Shown here in pieces: positions 42,343 to 50,856 of a stretch of 64,000 bases of DNA. Source of the DNA: Natronosalvus vescus. GTDB lineage: Archaea > Halobacteriota > Halobacteria > Halobacteriales > Natrialbaceae. The stretch covers positions 2,108,001 to 2,172,000 of the forward strand of contig NZ_CP099546.1 of NCBI RefSeq assembly GCF_023973145.1. The letters are read 5' to 3'. The notes beneath the pieces are model-generated. The model was not told the DNA's origin. It searched no databases and saw nothing but the letters and a program-made list of their open reading frames with translations. The stretch's first letter is position 1. Each line of letters opens with the position of its first letter. Position numbers and translations under genes: made by a program.

Positions 42343-44763
42343 TCACTCGATGAACTGCGAGCCCGTCGAGCTCCCCTTCCCACCGGCGGTGAGTTCCTGG
42401 GCGGCCTCCGATCCGGTTCCCGAATCCGGCTTCGAACCCGGGTCGGAGTCGCCGCCACTGCCACCGCCGCCGAACAGTCGGCCGCCGGCCGTCAGCACGT
42501 AGAGGACGGCCAGCCCGAGCACGTAGGTGAGCGCGAGCGGCGTCGCGAGCAGGATCATCGTCAGGATCCCTCGTGGACTGGCGAACGCCGCGAAGGTGAA
42601 AATACCGACGACGACCGGTCGCCAGCGTCGGAGCATCGTCCGGTAGTTGATGATGCCGCCCACGTGGAATAGCGCCATCGTGACGATGATGTTGAACAGG
42701 AAGCCGATACCGACGGTCGTGAAGATCACGAGCCAGAAGAAGCTCTTGATCCGGTAGGAGACCACCATCCCGTTGGCGATTGCGTCCGCGACCAGATAGG
42801 AGATCACCGCGGGTGCAATCCAGAAGAAGCCGAGGTAGGTACCCGCAGCGAATCCGAGTGCGAGCACCCCGCCCCAGACGACGAACACCCGCTCGTCGCC
42901 GCGAACCAGGCCGCGCTCTCTGGCCGCGGGCCAGGCGTAGTACAGCAACAGGGGGAGTACGGCGACGATGCCCGCGAGCACACTGATTTTCACCGCGAAG
43001 ATCAGCACTTCGACGGGGTGGAGCGCGATGACCAGGTCGGTTTGCTCGAGGAACGTCGCCGCGTCCATCCCCTCGGGATCGAGGTCGTTCTCGATGGCGA
43101 CCGTCTCGAGGACGTGATCGGGCATCCGATTGAGGAACAACTCGAGGGTGTCGCCGACCCCGCCCTGGTAGAGCCAGAAGAACGTCCCGGCCATGACCGC
43201 CATGAACAGGCCGACCAGGCGGAACATCTTGGAGGTGAGACTGTTGAAGATGAACGCGAGGTCGTAGGCGTAGCCGCCGATGTCCTCTTCGGTGGTCTCG
43301 TCTTCGGTGAACGGATCGAGCACGCCGGCGGCGGTGCTCGAGAAGATGCTGCCGCCGTCACCGTCGTCAGTCCCGTCACCGGCGCTCTCGGCGGCCGCGT
43401 TGGCCCCCGCTGCTGTGGCACCTGCGACGTCTTCGTCTCCCGTCTCGTCTTCCTCGGCCGCTGCGTTGAGCGTATCGTACCGGTCGAGGATCGCCTGGGC
43501 TTTCTCCTTCTCGTCGTCGTACATCGCCTCCCGTGCCTCCTCGAGGGCCTCGTCCTCGCTCATCTTGAGGAAGACCTCCGGTGGGGCGCGTTCGATCGCA
43601 TCGGCCTCGAGCATCCCGAGGTCGATCTCGGAGGGGTCAGTCGCCGTCCGAATAGCCGACTCCCGGGGATAGACGGGGCTCTGTAACACCTTGAGCGTGT
43701 ACAGGATCAGGATCGCGAAGGCAACGACGAGACCGATGATGAGTCCCGAGGCGGCAGCCCCCAGGAGACCGTGTTCGGCCGGCAGCGTCTCGAGCAGGGA
43801 ACCACCGCCGGGCTGAAGCCAGGCCGGCAATGTCGGGTAGACCTCCTCCTCGAGGTACTCGAAGCCGCCGTAGCTGATGGCGAGGGCCGCTGCCGTCGAT
43901 AGCGAGAGGATGACGAGGCCGAACTGGAGGACGCGCCGTTTGACCAGGTTGGTGCCGCTGTCGAGTTCGGCCGCGCCTTTCCGGCGGATGTTGGCGACGA
44001 GTTTTGCCAGCCCGAGGCTGAACACGTAGAGGACGATCATCGGCGTCGCCCACATGACCAGCGTGAACGGGTCTGGTGGCGAGAACAGCGCCCCGAAGAC
44101 GGTGATCGCGACGATGGCGTGACGCCACTTCTCGCGGAAGGTTTCGTAGGGGACGATTTCGGTGTACGAGAGCGTGCTCATGAACAGCGGAAGCTGTGCG
44201 GCCAGCCCGAAGGAGATCGTCAGGAGGGCGATGAACTCAGTGAACTCGGTGATGCCGAAACTTGGCTTGATCCCCATCGAGACGGCGTTGCCCGCCAGGA
44301 AGTCGAACGCGTAGGGGAAGAAGATGACGTAGGCGTAAAACAGGCCGGTCCAGAAGAGGGCCGCCGACAGAAGGACGAAGCCGGCGACGTACGTCTTCGA
44401 GATGGGGACGACGCTCTGGACGCCGCGCTCTCGCAGCTTCTCGCGGGAGAGATAGAGCAGGGCGGGAATCGCAATGAGGACGCCGACGATCATCCCGATT
44501 TTCGCCTGCAGCAAGATCACTTCGAACGGCGTCCGCGTGATGATGTCCGTCTTGTCCGCGACGTGGGTCGCCATCTCGGCTTTCGCCGTCGCCTCGAGGA
44601 AGTCCCAGATCCAGAGGCGCAGGGCGTAAAACGAGCCGATAAAGCCGATTACGAAGATGATAAAGACCTTCTGGAGGTTCGCTTGGGCGCTCGAGAACAT
44701 CGCTCCAAGCGTGTCCCGCCCAGCGTTGATAGTACGGACGGTATCCTCGTCGATGGCGCTCAT
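42343..44763 (-). CDS. tatC2: Tandem TatC protein (TatCt type)
   Basis: 806 residues. Two TatC domains are in one chain, each with about six membrane helices: first with the periplasmic-side motif region PALLYLSREKLRERGVQSVV and SMGIKPSFGITEFTEFIALL, second with the region after about residue 550 (FFWLYQGGVGDTLELFLNRM; VKISVLAGIVAVLPLLLYY; KSFFWLVIFTTVGIGFLFN). An acidic linker of about 150 residues between the halves (EDEALEEAREAMYDDEKEK; EEDETGDEDVAG) is predicted cytoplasmic. TatC recognises the twin-arginine signal. ATG 44763 is used since a TATA box lies about 22 bases upstream. Divergent from tatC1. Confidence 0.93.
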   Translation of the reverse strand: MSAIDEDTVRTINAGRDTLGAMFSSAQANLQKVFIIFVIGFIGSFYALRLWIWDFLEATAKAEMATHVADKTDIITRTPFEVILLQAKIGMIVGVLIAIPALLYLSREKLRERGVQSVVPISKTYVAGFVLLSAALFWTGLFYAYVIFFPYAFDFLAGNAVSMGIKPSFGITEFTEFIALLTISFGLAAQLPLFMSTLSYTEIVPYETFREKWRHAIVAITVFGALFSPPDPFTLVMWATPMIVLYVFSLGLAKLVANIRRKGAAELDSGTNLVKRRVLQFGLVILSLSTAAALAISYGGFEYLEEEVYPTLPAWLQPGGGSLLETLPAEHGLLGAAASGLIIGLVVAFAILILYTLKVLQSPVYPRESAIRTATDPSEIDLGMLEADAIERAPPEVFLKMSEDEALEEAREAMYDDEKEKAQAILDRYDTLNAAAEEDETGDEDVAGATAAGANAAAESAGDGTDDGDGGSIFSSTAAGVLDPFTEDETTEEDIGGYAYDLAFIFNSLTSKMFRLVGLFMAVMAGTFFWLYQGGVGDTLELFLNRMPDHVLETVAIENDLDPEGMDAATFLEQTDLVIALHPVEVLIFAVKISVLAGIVAVLPLLLYYAWPAARERGLVRGDERVFVVWGGVLALGFAAGTYLGFFWIAPAVISYLVADAIANGMVVSYRIKSFFWLVIFTTVGIGFLFNIIVTMALFHVGGIINYRTMLRRWRPVVVGIFTFAAFASPRGILTMILLATPLALTYVLGLAVLYVLTAGGRLFGGGGSGGDSDPGSKPDSGTGSEAAQELTAGGKGSSTGSQFIE

Positions 44764-44781
44764 TCGGTGCCCCAAGGTAGC

Positions 44782-44787
44782 TTATAT
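44782..44787 (-). promoter_or_regulatory. TATA element of tatC2
   Basis: atataa on the minus strand, centred about 22 bases before the ATG at 44763 of tatC2. It argues against the ATG at 44775, which would be too close. Confidence 0.55.
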
Positions 44788-44875
44788 CCAGTTATCAACC
44801 TTTCGAGTCAATCCGTTTCGAGGGTTGGGTAGGGGATGGTTACCTGTCCCGCAACCGCGTGGCGTAAGAAAAAGG

Positions 44876-44884
44876 CCTATAACC
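44876..44884 (+). promoter_or_regulatory. TATA element of tatC1
   Basis: cctataacc, centred 29 bases before ATG 44909. Its place supports translation from 44909 and hence a genuine long acidic N-terminal extension. Confidence 0.6.
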
Positions 44885-44908
44885 AGCGGCCTATCTATAT
44901 CCCGATAG

Positions 44909-46432
44909 ATGCCGGACGAGTCGGATGCGGGGTCGGACAGCGGAGCGCCCACTGAGTCGCCACGCTCGAGCGACGAGACGGGCGAATCAGGCGGTGACGA
45001 ACCCGAGACTACTGCCGACGGGCGACCAGCCGAGACCGACGACGGGCCAGTCTCAGAGTCGGACGCGGACGCGGAGGCTGAAGCCGAGTCTGATGCCGGT
45101 CGTGGCGAGGGAACGCGTTCTTCGGATGACGACGAGGAGGGTACCACCGAGGAGGTCGAAGATGACGGGTCGGCAAACGCGATGGATGTTGATTCTAGCG
45201 CCTCCGGAGACGGTTCGCTCGAGGGGACAGCCGACGACACCGACACTGAGGAAAGCGACGACACCGACACTGAGGAAAGCGACGACTCGCAGGACGGTGC
45301 GGACGACGACGCCGAGGACAATACTGACGGCGACAACACCAGCGAGGACGTCGACACGGACGACGACGCTGCCAGCAACGATACCGACACCGGTGGCCTC
45401 ACCAAACACAGAGACGCTCCTCCCGGAGTCACCCCGTTCGAAGACCTCCCGCTCGAGGAACGCCCTCAGATGGGACCTCGGGCCGTCGGCGCGTCTCGAG
45501 GCGATGACCGGGCTCGCGAGGACGACTCGAGTGAAATCGATGGCGAGCCGAAAACGTCCATCTCGGACGCCGAAACGCGGGATCCGCCAGCCCCACCGGA
45601 ACCGCCGGAACCAATGGCGAAAACCGACGGCCACGGCCACCACGACGACAACCGCGAGCGTCAGGAGCCGACCTATCCCTCACCGGACGAGGACATCGGC
45701 GGGATTTCGACCCCGCCGGACGACCAGGAGATGCCCCTCGCCGACCACATCGAGGAGATGGTTATGCGACTGGCGGTCGTCCTCCTCGTCGGCTCGGCCG
45801 CGACAGCGATCGCTCTCCTGTGGTCCTCACAGGCGATCGGGATCATCTGGGAGTTCGTCTTCCCCTCGGCGGTCGACGAACCGCCACACGTCTATCACCC
45901 GCTCGAGCTGTGGCTGACTCGGATCAAAGTCGCCGCGTTGGCGGGGATCATCGTCGCGATTCCGATGCTGGTCTACGAGGGCTACCTGTTCATGCGTCCC
46001 GGGCTTTATCCCCACGAGCGCAAGTACTACCTCGCGGCCGTCCCCACGAGTGTCATCCTCGCAGGGATCGGGATGTTGTTCTCGTTCGCGGTCGTCCTCC
46101 CGATTCTGTTCGAGTACTTCACGTTCTACTCCCGCGGAAGCGCGGAAATCGCCTACGCCCTCGGCGAGACGTTCAACCTGATCATCACGCTCACCGGTTT
46201 CCTCGCGATCGTGTTCCAGATCCCGCTGTTCATCATCCTCGCGGTGATGATGGGCGTGACGACCCGCCGGTGGCTCGCCGAGAAGCGCCTGTACTTCTGG
46301 GCGGCCTTCGCCGGGCTCTCGTTCATGTTCACGGTCGACCCGACGCTCATGGCCCCGATTATCGTCGCGATCATCATGATCATCCTCTTCGAGGGCACGC
46401 TGTTGCTCCTGAAGTGGACCGGGCGGGAGTGA
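44909..46432 (+). CDS. tatC1: Twin-arginine translocase subunit TatC with long acidic N-terminal extension
   Basis: 507 residues. A single TatC domain starts at about residue 275 (MPLADHIEEMVMRLAVVLLV), has six helices, and shows MRPGLYPHERKYYLAAVP, the canonical TatC phrase for signal binding, and SFMFTVDPTLMAPII near the end. The first 274 residues are extremely acidic and Asp/Glu/Ser/Thr rich with no fold, including a TEESDDTD duplication; it would sit in the cytoplasm. The TATA box at 44876-44884 supports the long start. It is divergent from the tandem tatC. Confidence 0.93.
   Translation: MPDESDAGSDSGAPTESPRSSDETGESGGDEPETTADGRPAETDDGPVSESDADAEAEAESDAGRGEGTRSSDDDEEGTTEEVEDDGSANAMDVDSSASGDGSLEGTADDTDTEESDDTDTEESDDSQDGADDDAEDNTDGDNTSEDVDTDDDAASNDTDTGGLTKHRDAPPGVTPFEDLPLEERPQMGPRAVGASRGDDRAREDDSSEIDGEPKTSISDAETRDPPAPPEPPEPMAKTDGHGHHDDNRERQEPTYPSPDEDIGGISTPPDDQEMPLADHIEEMVMRLAVVLLVGSAATAIALLWSSQAIGIIWEFVFPSAVDEPPHVYHPLELWLTRIKVAALAGIIVAIPMLVYEGYLFMRPGLYPHERKYYLAAVPTSVILAGIGMLFSFAVVLPILFEYFTFYSRGSAEIAYALGETFNLIITLTGFLAIVFQIPLFIILAVMMGVTTRRWLAEKRLYFWAAFAGLSFMFTVDPTLMAPIIVAIIMIILFEGTLLLLKWTGRE
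45236..45283. repeat. Perfect 24-bp tandem duplication in tatC1
   Basis: gacaccgacactgaggaaagcgac occurs twice in direct succession (45236-45259, 45260-45283), in frame, giving a DTDTEESD octapeptide twice in the acidic extension. Confidence 0.95.
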
Positions 46433-46554
46433 ACGGTTCTCGCCTCGAGCGTTGTGGACGTCTCGAGTGTTCTGGTTCCCTCGAGTTCGAGTGCCATCGA
46501 CGGTTCCTCGAGCGCTAACAGTCACCTACGCCATACCAACTCGTCCCCCTCGTC

Positions 46555-46740
46555 TCACCGCCACCAGCCCGATTTTCCTCCCGCAGCGTCGACCTCGAGG
46601 CGATTGTGGTACACGGGGTCGCCGTCATCGAGAACGCGGACGGAGACGATGGCGGCTGCTGAATCTATGTTTTCGCCCGCCAGAAGCGAGAGACTGGGAA
46701 CAGAATACGGGTCACCGTGAAATCGGCGACTACAGCGGCA
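46555..46740 (-). pseudogene. Coding-like remnant without a start codon
   Basis: On the minus strand, a frame open from about 46738 to a TGA at 46555-46557 reads RRFHGDPYSVPSLSLLAGEN, then IDSAAAIVSVRVLDDGDPVY and HNRLEVDAAGGKSGWWR. Codons are strongly GC3-biased as in real genes here and the chain looks protein-like, but no ATG, GTG or TTG begins it upstream of the GTG at the V of DPVY; the preceding stop lies inside the dolichol-kinase gene's 3' end. It may be a 3' remnant of a gene, a CTG-initiated gene, or chance. Confidence 0.35.
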
Positions 46741-47320
46741 CGAACTCGAGGGTCAGATACGCCAGTACGCTCGCGTAGATCGGAATGGTCAGGTTGTCGT
46801 CGACGATGAAGTCCCTGATTCGGAGCTTGACGCCGTCGGCGATCGTCGCGCCGAGAGCGGCGGCGACGGCCACCAGCGGCGCGTCGAGGAAAAACGGCAG
46901 CGCGAGAGCGGTGCTGACGACGAACATCGTCACGAGCGTCTTGGGATGTTTCACGCGCTTGAGCGTATTGTCGGAGACGAGACCGCTGATCGGATCGCCG
47001 ATGGCGAGCATCAACATCGCCGGAAGCGCGATTTCCTCGGGAAACAGGAGGACGGCGACGGTCATGCTGACCATGTAGTAGCCGTAGCCGGCGAACTGGT
47101 TCTGTTCGTACTCCCGTGTCAATTTCTCGTAGATCCACCACTCGAGGCCAACCCGGAGGCGCAGGAACTCGAGACCGATCGTGCCCAGGGCGAGGACGAC
47201 CATCAGCACCTGGAACCGGGGCCAGGTCAGCCCAAGGTCGAGGGCGTTCGCGAGGAGGTAGAGGACGACAAGGCCTGCGCCGCTGGCGTGGACGAGCCGT
47301 CGCTTGAGTTCGTCGGCCAT
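46730..47320 (-). CDS. Dolichol kinase / phytol kinase-like membrane protein
   Basis: 196 residues with six or seven hydrophobic segments. Family signs: ELKRRLVHASGAGLVVLYLL at the start, AMLMLAIGDPISGLVSDNTL (the CDP-/CTP-binding GDxxxSxxG-like motif with IGDPISGL), RVKHPKTLVTMFVV, and LGATIADGVKLRI near the C-terminus. This matches the SEC59/VTE5 group, which phosphorylates dolichol or phytol using CTP. The family also includes short haloarchaeal members like this. It could recycle polyprenol to polyprenyl phosphate. Start MADELKRRL. The upstream DNA is 142 bases to the next gene. Confidence 0.85.
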   Translation of the reverse strand: MADELKRRLVHASGAGLVVLYLLANALDLGLTWPRFQVLMVVLALGTIGLEFLRLRVGLEWWIYEKLTREYEQNQFAGYGYYMVSMTVAVLLFPEEIALPAMLMLAIGDPISGLVSDNTLKRVKHPKTLVTMFVVSTALALPFFLDAPLVAVAAALGATIADGVKLRIRDFIVDDNLTIPIYASVLAYLTLEFVPL

Positions 47321-47462
47321 TTCCTGAATCGTTCTCGGGCGGGATATTCAGTTCGTCGGTTACGTTTCGCCACGGCGACGGCCGCGTCGAACGCTGCCCT
47401 CGAGTCCGAGAACCAGTCACGTCGATTCGACGGCGTCTCGATCCGACACCATCACGACCGCG

Positions 47463-48473
47463 TCAGCGCTGAGAGCCCCGCAGGATCAGCGGCCCGATGG
47501 CGAGCGTTCGCTTGGCGACCGTCGTCACGCGGACGATGTAGGCCATCAGCAGGAAAAACGGGACGAGCGTGAACGTGAACGCGACCGCGACGACCCACAG
47601 CAGGTTCTCGGCTCCGAAGGTGGTGCCGACGACGGTCTGATCGCCGACGAAGGTGAGCATCATCCCGCTGACGAGCAATGCTGGCACGCTCACGTAGAGG
47701 ATCAGCCGCGAGAGGTTGATCAGCTCCCACTGGAAGTACAGCGTCTTGACGTGCTCTCGAGCGGGGCCGAACATCACGAGTGCGCGGCGAAGCTCCTCGA
47801 GTGCGTCCTGTTGCTCCGGATCGAGCACGTCCTCGTACTCGTCCTGGATGCGCTCGACCTGAAAGATCTTCCAGCCGTAGTTGAAGTCCATCGCGGCGTA
47901 GACGACGTCGAATGTTCCAAAGGAGGCACCCTCGATCTTGTCGGTGACGGTGTCGGCGTTACCCGTAATGCTGTCGACGAACTCCTCGATTTCGTCCGCG
48001 AGCTCCTCGTCGTCCGTCCCCTCGATGGCGTCCTCAAGGTCGATCGCTCGCGTGCGTGCGGCCTCGACGATGCTGCTGATGAACGCCGAGGGATCGGCGG
48101 GGGCTGGTTCGCCGACCAGTTCGGTGACGTAGCCGCGAAAGTCCATCGTCGCGCTCATCCGCTGACGTTGCTCGCCGAGGGGGCCGTTCTCCTGGGAGAC
48201 GATGAGCTGACCGATCGTGACGACCAGCGTGACGGCGGTGATGATCGCCGTCAGCATCGAGGAGAACATCGCTTCGATCACGGCCCGTTCCTGGAGGAGC
48301 GTCGAGAGTCGGGGCTCGAGCAGCGCCCCGAGCATGAAGAGGACGAAGAAGGTGACGGCCACCACGCCGGTGACGACCAGGCGGTTGGCGCCGATGAGCA
48401 GCCAGATTTTGAGGCGACTCTCGTCGGCCCGTTCGCGCATCGTGTCGGCGGTGCTAACCTGATCGTCAGTCAT
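47463..48473 (-). CDS. Unknown integral membrane protein
   Basis: 336 residues, not recognised. Two N-terminal membrane helices (VVTGVVAVTFFVLFMLGALL; SMLTAIITAVTLVVTIGQLI) are followed by a soluble region of about 160 residues, rich in acidic helices (EDAIEGTDDEELADEIEEF and QDEYEDVLDPEQQDALEELR), then two C-terminal helices (LYVSVPALLVSGMMLTFV; LLWVVAVAFTFTLVPFFLLM). It contains GPLGEQRQRMSATMDFRG between the first helices and the soluble part. Start MTDDQVSTAD at 48473 overlaps the stop of the DUF4177-like gene by eight bases, so they form one transcription unit. Confidence 0.75.
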   Translation of the reverse strand: MTDDQVSTADTMRERADESRLKIWLLIGANRLVVTGVVAVTFFVLFMLGALLEPRLSTLLQERAVIEAMFSSMLTAIITAVTLVVTIGQLIVSQENGPLGEQRQRMSATMDFRGYVTELVGEPAPADPSAFISSIVEAARTRAIDLEDAIEGTDDEELADEIEEFVDSITGNADTVTDKIEGASFGTFDVVYAAMDFNYGWKIFQVERIQDEYEDVLDPEQQDALEELRRALVMFGPAREHVKTLYFQWELINLSRLILYVSVPALLVSGMMLTFVGDQTVVGTTFGAENLLWVVAVAFTFTLVPFFLLMAYIVRVTTVAKRTLAIGPLILRGSQR

Positions 48474-48666
48474 CGTCGTCACCGATCGGCCGCTTGAAGA
48501 CGAGGTACTTCGTCCCTCCTTCGGTGTAGTCGATGGTGTCGACGAACTCCCATCCGTCGGCGCCGTACTCGTTGAGCAACGCCTTCGGATCGTCGGCTTC
48601 CCGCATCGTCGCTTCGCGAGGGGGTCTGACCGTCTCGTACTCCCACTGCGTCGACGCCGGTGCCAT
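48466..48666 (-). CDS. DUF4177-like small protein
   Basis: 66 residues. The pattern WEYETVRPPR, then LLNEYGADGWEFVDTIDYTE and TKYLVFKRP matches DUF4177 (a WEY...LN..G..GWE...FKR layout). It is intracellular and acidic at its end (IGDDDD). It overlaps the following membrane protein gene by eight bases and may act with it. The start ATG is 48666; upstream frame is longer but Arg/Ser rich. Confidence 0.8.
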   Translation of the reverse strand: MAPASTQWEYETVRPPREATMREADDPKALLNEYGADGWEFVDTIDYTEGGTKYLVFKRPIGDDDD

Positions 48667-48763
48667 ACCGGCACTATCACGAAATCCGATAAAATCGTTT
48701 GGCTTGCGCCCGGCCTCGAGGCGACGCGTGGTAACGACCGTGGCGACCGCCCAATGTCCACGC

Positions 48764-50575
48764 CTACGACTCGAGTTCCTCGAAAGCGACGTCGCCCGCA
48801 CGCAGCGCCGACAGCGTCTCTGCCAGCGAGTCGATCGGGAGGCGCTTCTGGGCGGTCGAATCGCGTTCGCGGACGGTCACCGCGCCGTCGTCGAGGCTCT
48901 CGTAGTCCACCGTCACGCAGAATGGGGTGCCAACCTCATCTTGTCGACGGTAGCGGCGGCCGATGTTGCCCGAGTCGTCGTAGGTGACCGAGAGGCCGGC
49001 CGCGCGTACCGCTTTCGCGACCTCCCGGGCCGTCTCCTCGAGGTCGTCGTCGCTCTGGAGCGGGAAGACGCCGACGAACGTCGGGGCGACTTCGGGCTCG
49101 AGCTCGAGGTACGTCCGATCTTCACCGTCGACTTCGTCCTCGGCGTAGGCGTGATGGAGCACGGTGTAGAGCAGTCGGTCGACGCCGAAGGAGGGTTCGA
49201 TGACGTGGGGGGTGACGTGTTCGCCCGCGATGGTTTCCTCCTCGACGGCGAAGCCGGTCTTTTCGACGGGGATCTCGTGGGTTTCGCCCTCGAGGTCAAT
49301 CTCGACGGTGTCGCCGTCGAACGCCTCCCGATTGCTCGCAGCCAGCGCCTGGAGCGCATCGACGACCGTACCGGCGCCGCCGCCGAATTGGGGGCCGAGG
49401 TAGCTCATGTCGGGATCGACGGTGGCGCGCTCGACGGTCTGTGGCTCGTCGTACTGGCGGAAGACGGTGAAGCGCTCGCCGGAGCCCGCGGCGTGTTTCG
49501 AAAGGTCGTAGTCGCCGCGGTGGGCGAAGCCGGCGATCTCGATCCAATAACCGGAAGACGGCTCCGCCGACTTCCGTTGTTCGGAATCGTCCGATTCCTC
49601 ACTCCCGTCGATCAGCGCTTCGGCGTCCCAGCAGTCGCTCGCGTAGTGTGAGCGCTCGCCGGCGAGGTGCTGGCGGAAGCGGAACCGGTCGGGATCGACG
49701 CCGACGGACTCGTACCACTCCTGGGCGATGCCGAGGAAGTAGGCGATCCAGGGATCTGCGATGGTGCCGTCGGCGACGGCCTCGCCGATGGTCGTCTCGC
49801 GGAGGTCGCCATTGTCTGCTTGCTGTTCAGTCGCTGGGTACAGCCGCACCTGGACGTTCTCGACGCCCGAGAGGTCGGGGCCGTCGCCCTCTGGGTCGAC
49901 GAACTGCTCGAGTTCGGCCTGGGTGAACTCGCGGGTGCGGATGATCGAGCGCCGGGGACTGATCTCGTTGCGGTAGGCGCGACCGATCTGGGTGACGCCG
50001 AAGGGGAGGGTATTGCGAGCGTACTCCTTGAGCCGCGGGAATTCGACGAAGATGCCCTGTGCGGTCTCGGGTCGGAGGTAGCCCGGCTGGGAGTCGCCGG
50101 GGCCGATGCTCGTCGCGAACATCAGGTTGAAGTCGTCGACGGCCTGGCCGGCGAGGCCGGCGCCACAGGATGGACAGACGAGTTCGTACTCGGCGATGAT
50201 CTCCTCGACATCCGGAATCGGGAGGCCCTCTGCGTCCTCGTAGTCGGTGTTGTCCTCGACGACGTGATCGGCGCGGTGGCTCTCGCCGCACTCGGGACAC
50301 TCCACCAGCATGTCGTCGAACGTCTCGAGGTGACCCGAGGACTCGAAGACGGGTTCGGGCATGATCGTCGGCGCGTCGATTTCCAGATTGCCCTCCTGCA
50401 CCGAGAACCGGTCGTGCCAGGCGTCCTCGAGGTTCCCCTTCAACGCTGCGCCCTGGGGGCCGAACGTGTAGAAGCCGCCGACGCCCCCGTACGCGTCGGA
50501 GGACTGGAAGAAGTAGCCGCGTCGCTTGGCGAGTTCGGTCAGCTTCCTGCTCGTCGATTCCGCGTGCTCACTCAT
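48764..50575 (-). CDS. glyS: Glycine--tRNA ligase (dimeric, archaeal type)
   Basis: 603 residues, class IIa. Starts MSEHAESTSRKLTELAKRRG with SDAYGGVGGFYTFGPQGAAL (motif 1 region), a Zn-like CPECGESHRADH and CPSCGAGLAGQ insert, motif 2 in GVTQIGRAYRNEISPRRSII, and motif 3 VIEPSFGVDRLLYTVLHHA. The anticodon-binding domain follows (PTFVGVFPLQSDDDLEET), ending in DVAFEELES. Length and layout match eukaryal/archaeal GlyRS. A low-complexity stretch near residue 330 (EESDDSEQRKSAEPSSG) is an insertion. Confidence 0.97.
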   Translation of the reverse strand: MSEHAESTSRKLTELAKRRGYFFQSSDAYGGVGGFYTFGPQGAALKGNLEDAWHDRFSVQEGNLEIDAPTIMPEPVFESSGHLETFDDMLVECPECGESHRADHVVEDNTDYEDAEGLPIPDVEEIIAEYELVCPSCGAGLAGQAVDDFNLMFATSIGPGDSQPGYLRPETAQGIFVEFPRLKEYARNTLPFGVTQIGRAYRNEISPRRSIIRTREFTQAELEQFVDPEGDGPDLSGVENVQVRLYPATEQQADNGDLRETTIGEAVADGTIADPWIAYFLGIAQEWYESVGVDPDRFRFRQHLAGERSHYASDCWDAEALIDGSEESDDSEQRKSAEPSSGYWIEIAGFAHRGDYDLSKHAAGSGERFTVFRQYDEPQTVERATVDPDMSYLGPQFGGGAGTVVDALQALAASNREAFDGDTVEIDLEGETHEIPVEKTGFAVEEETIAGEHVTPHVIEPSFGVDRLLYTVLHHAYAEDEVDGEDRTYLELEPEVAPTFVGVFPLQSDDDLEETAREVAKAVRAAGLSVTYDDSGNIGRRYRRQDEVGTPFCVTVDYESLDDGAVTVRERDSTAQKRLPIDSLAETLSALRAGDVAFEELES

Positions 50576-50856
50576 CGGTCGATCAGCTCCGTTCGGGGCT
50601 CGGCTCGGTCGACAGCCACGACACGACGACGTGACCGCGACGAGCGCAACGATTCGGTCATACTCATCCGTACCGAGCCCCGCCGGACAAAAGTCACTTT
50701 CGAGGCTGCGTGAGGGCGTGTCATCCTGTGCATTCGAACCGTGTTCGATCGACGTGTGTTACGGTCGCCTCGAGGAGCGCCCTGCAGAACGGGGCGTCGC
50801 GAGATGAACTGAAAACCCGGGGGATCGTCGTGAGCGAGAGCCTAACTATCGGCCAA

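Noticed and set aside
50593-50692. cggggctcgg / ccgagccccg inverted arms near glyS
   Set aside because: Ten-base GC-rich arms 80 bases apart in a high-GC genome are easily chance; no other support.
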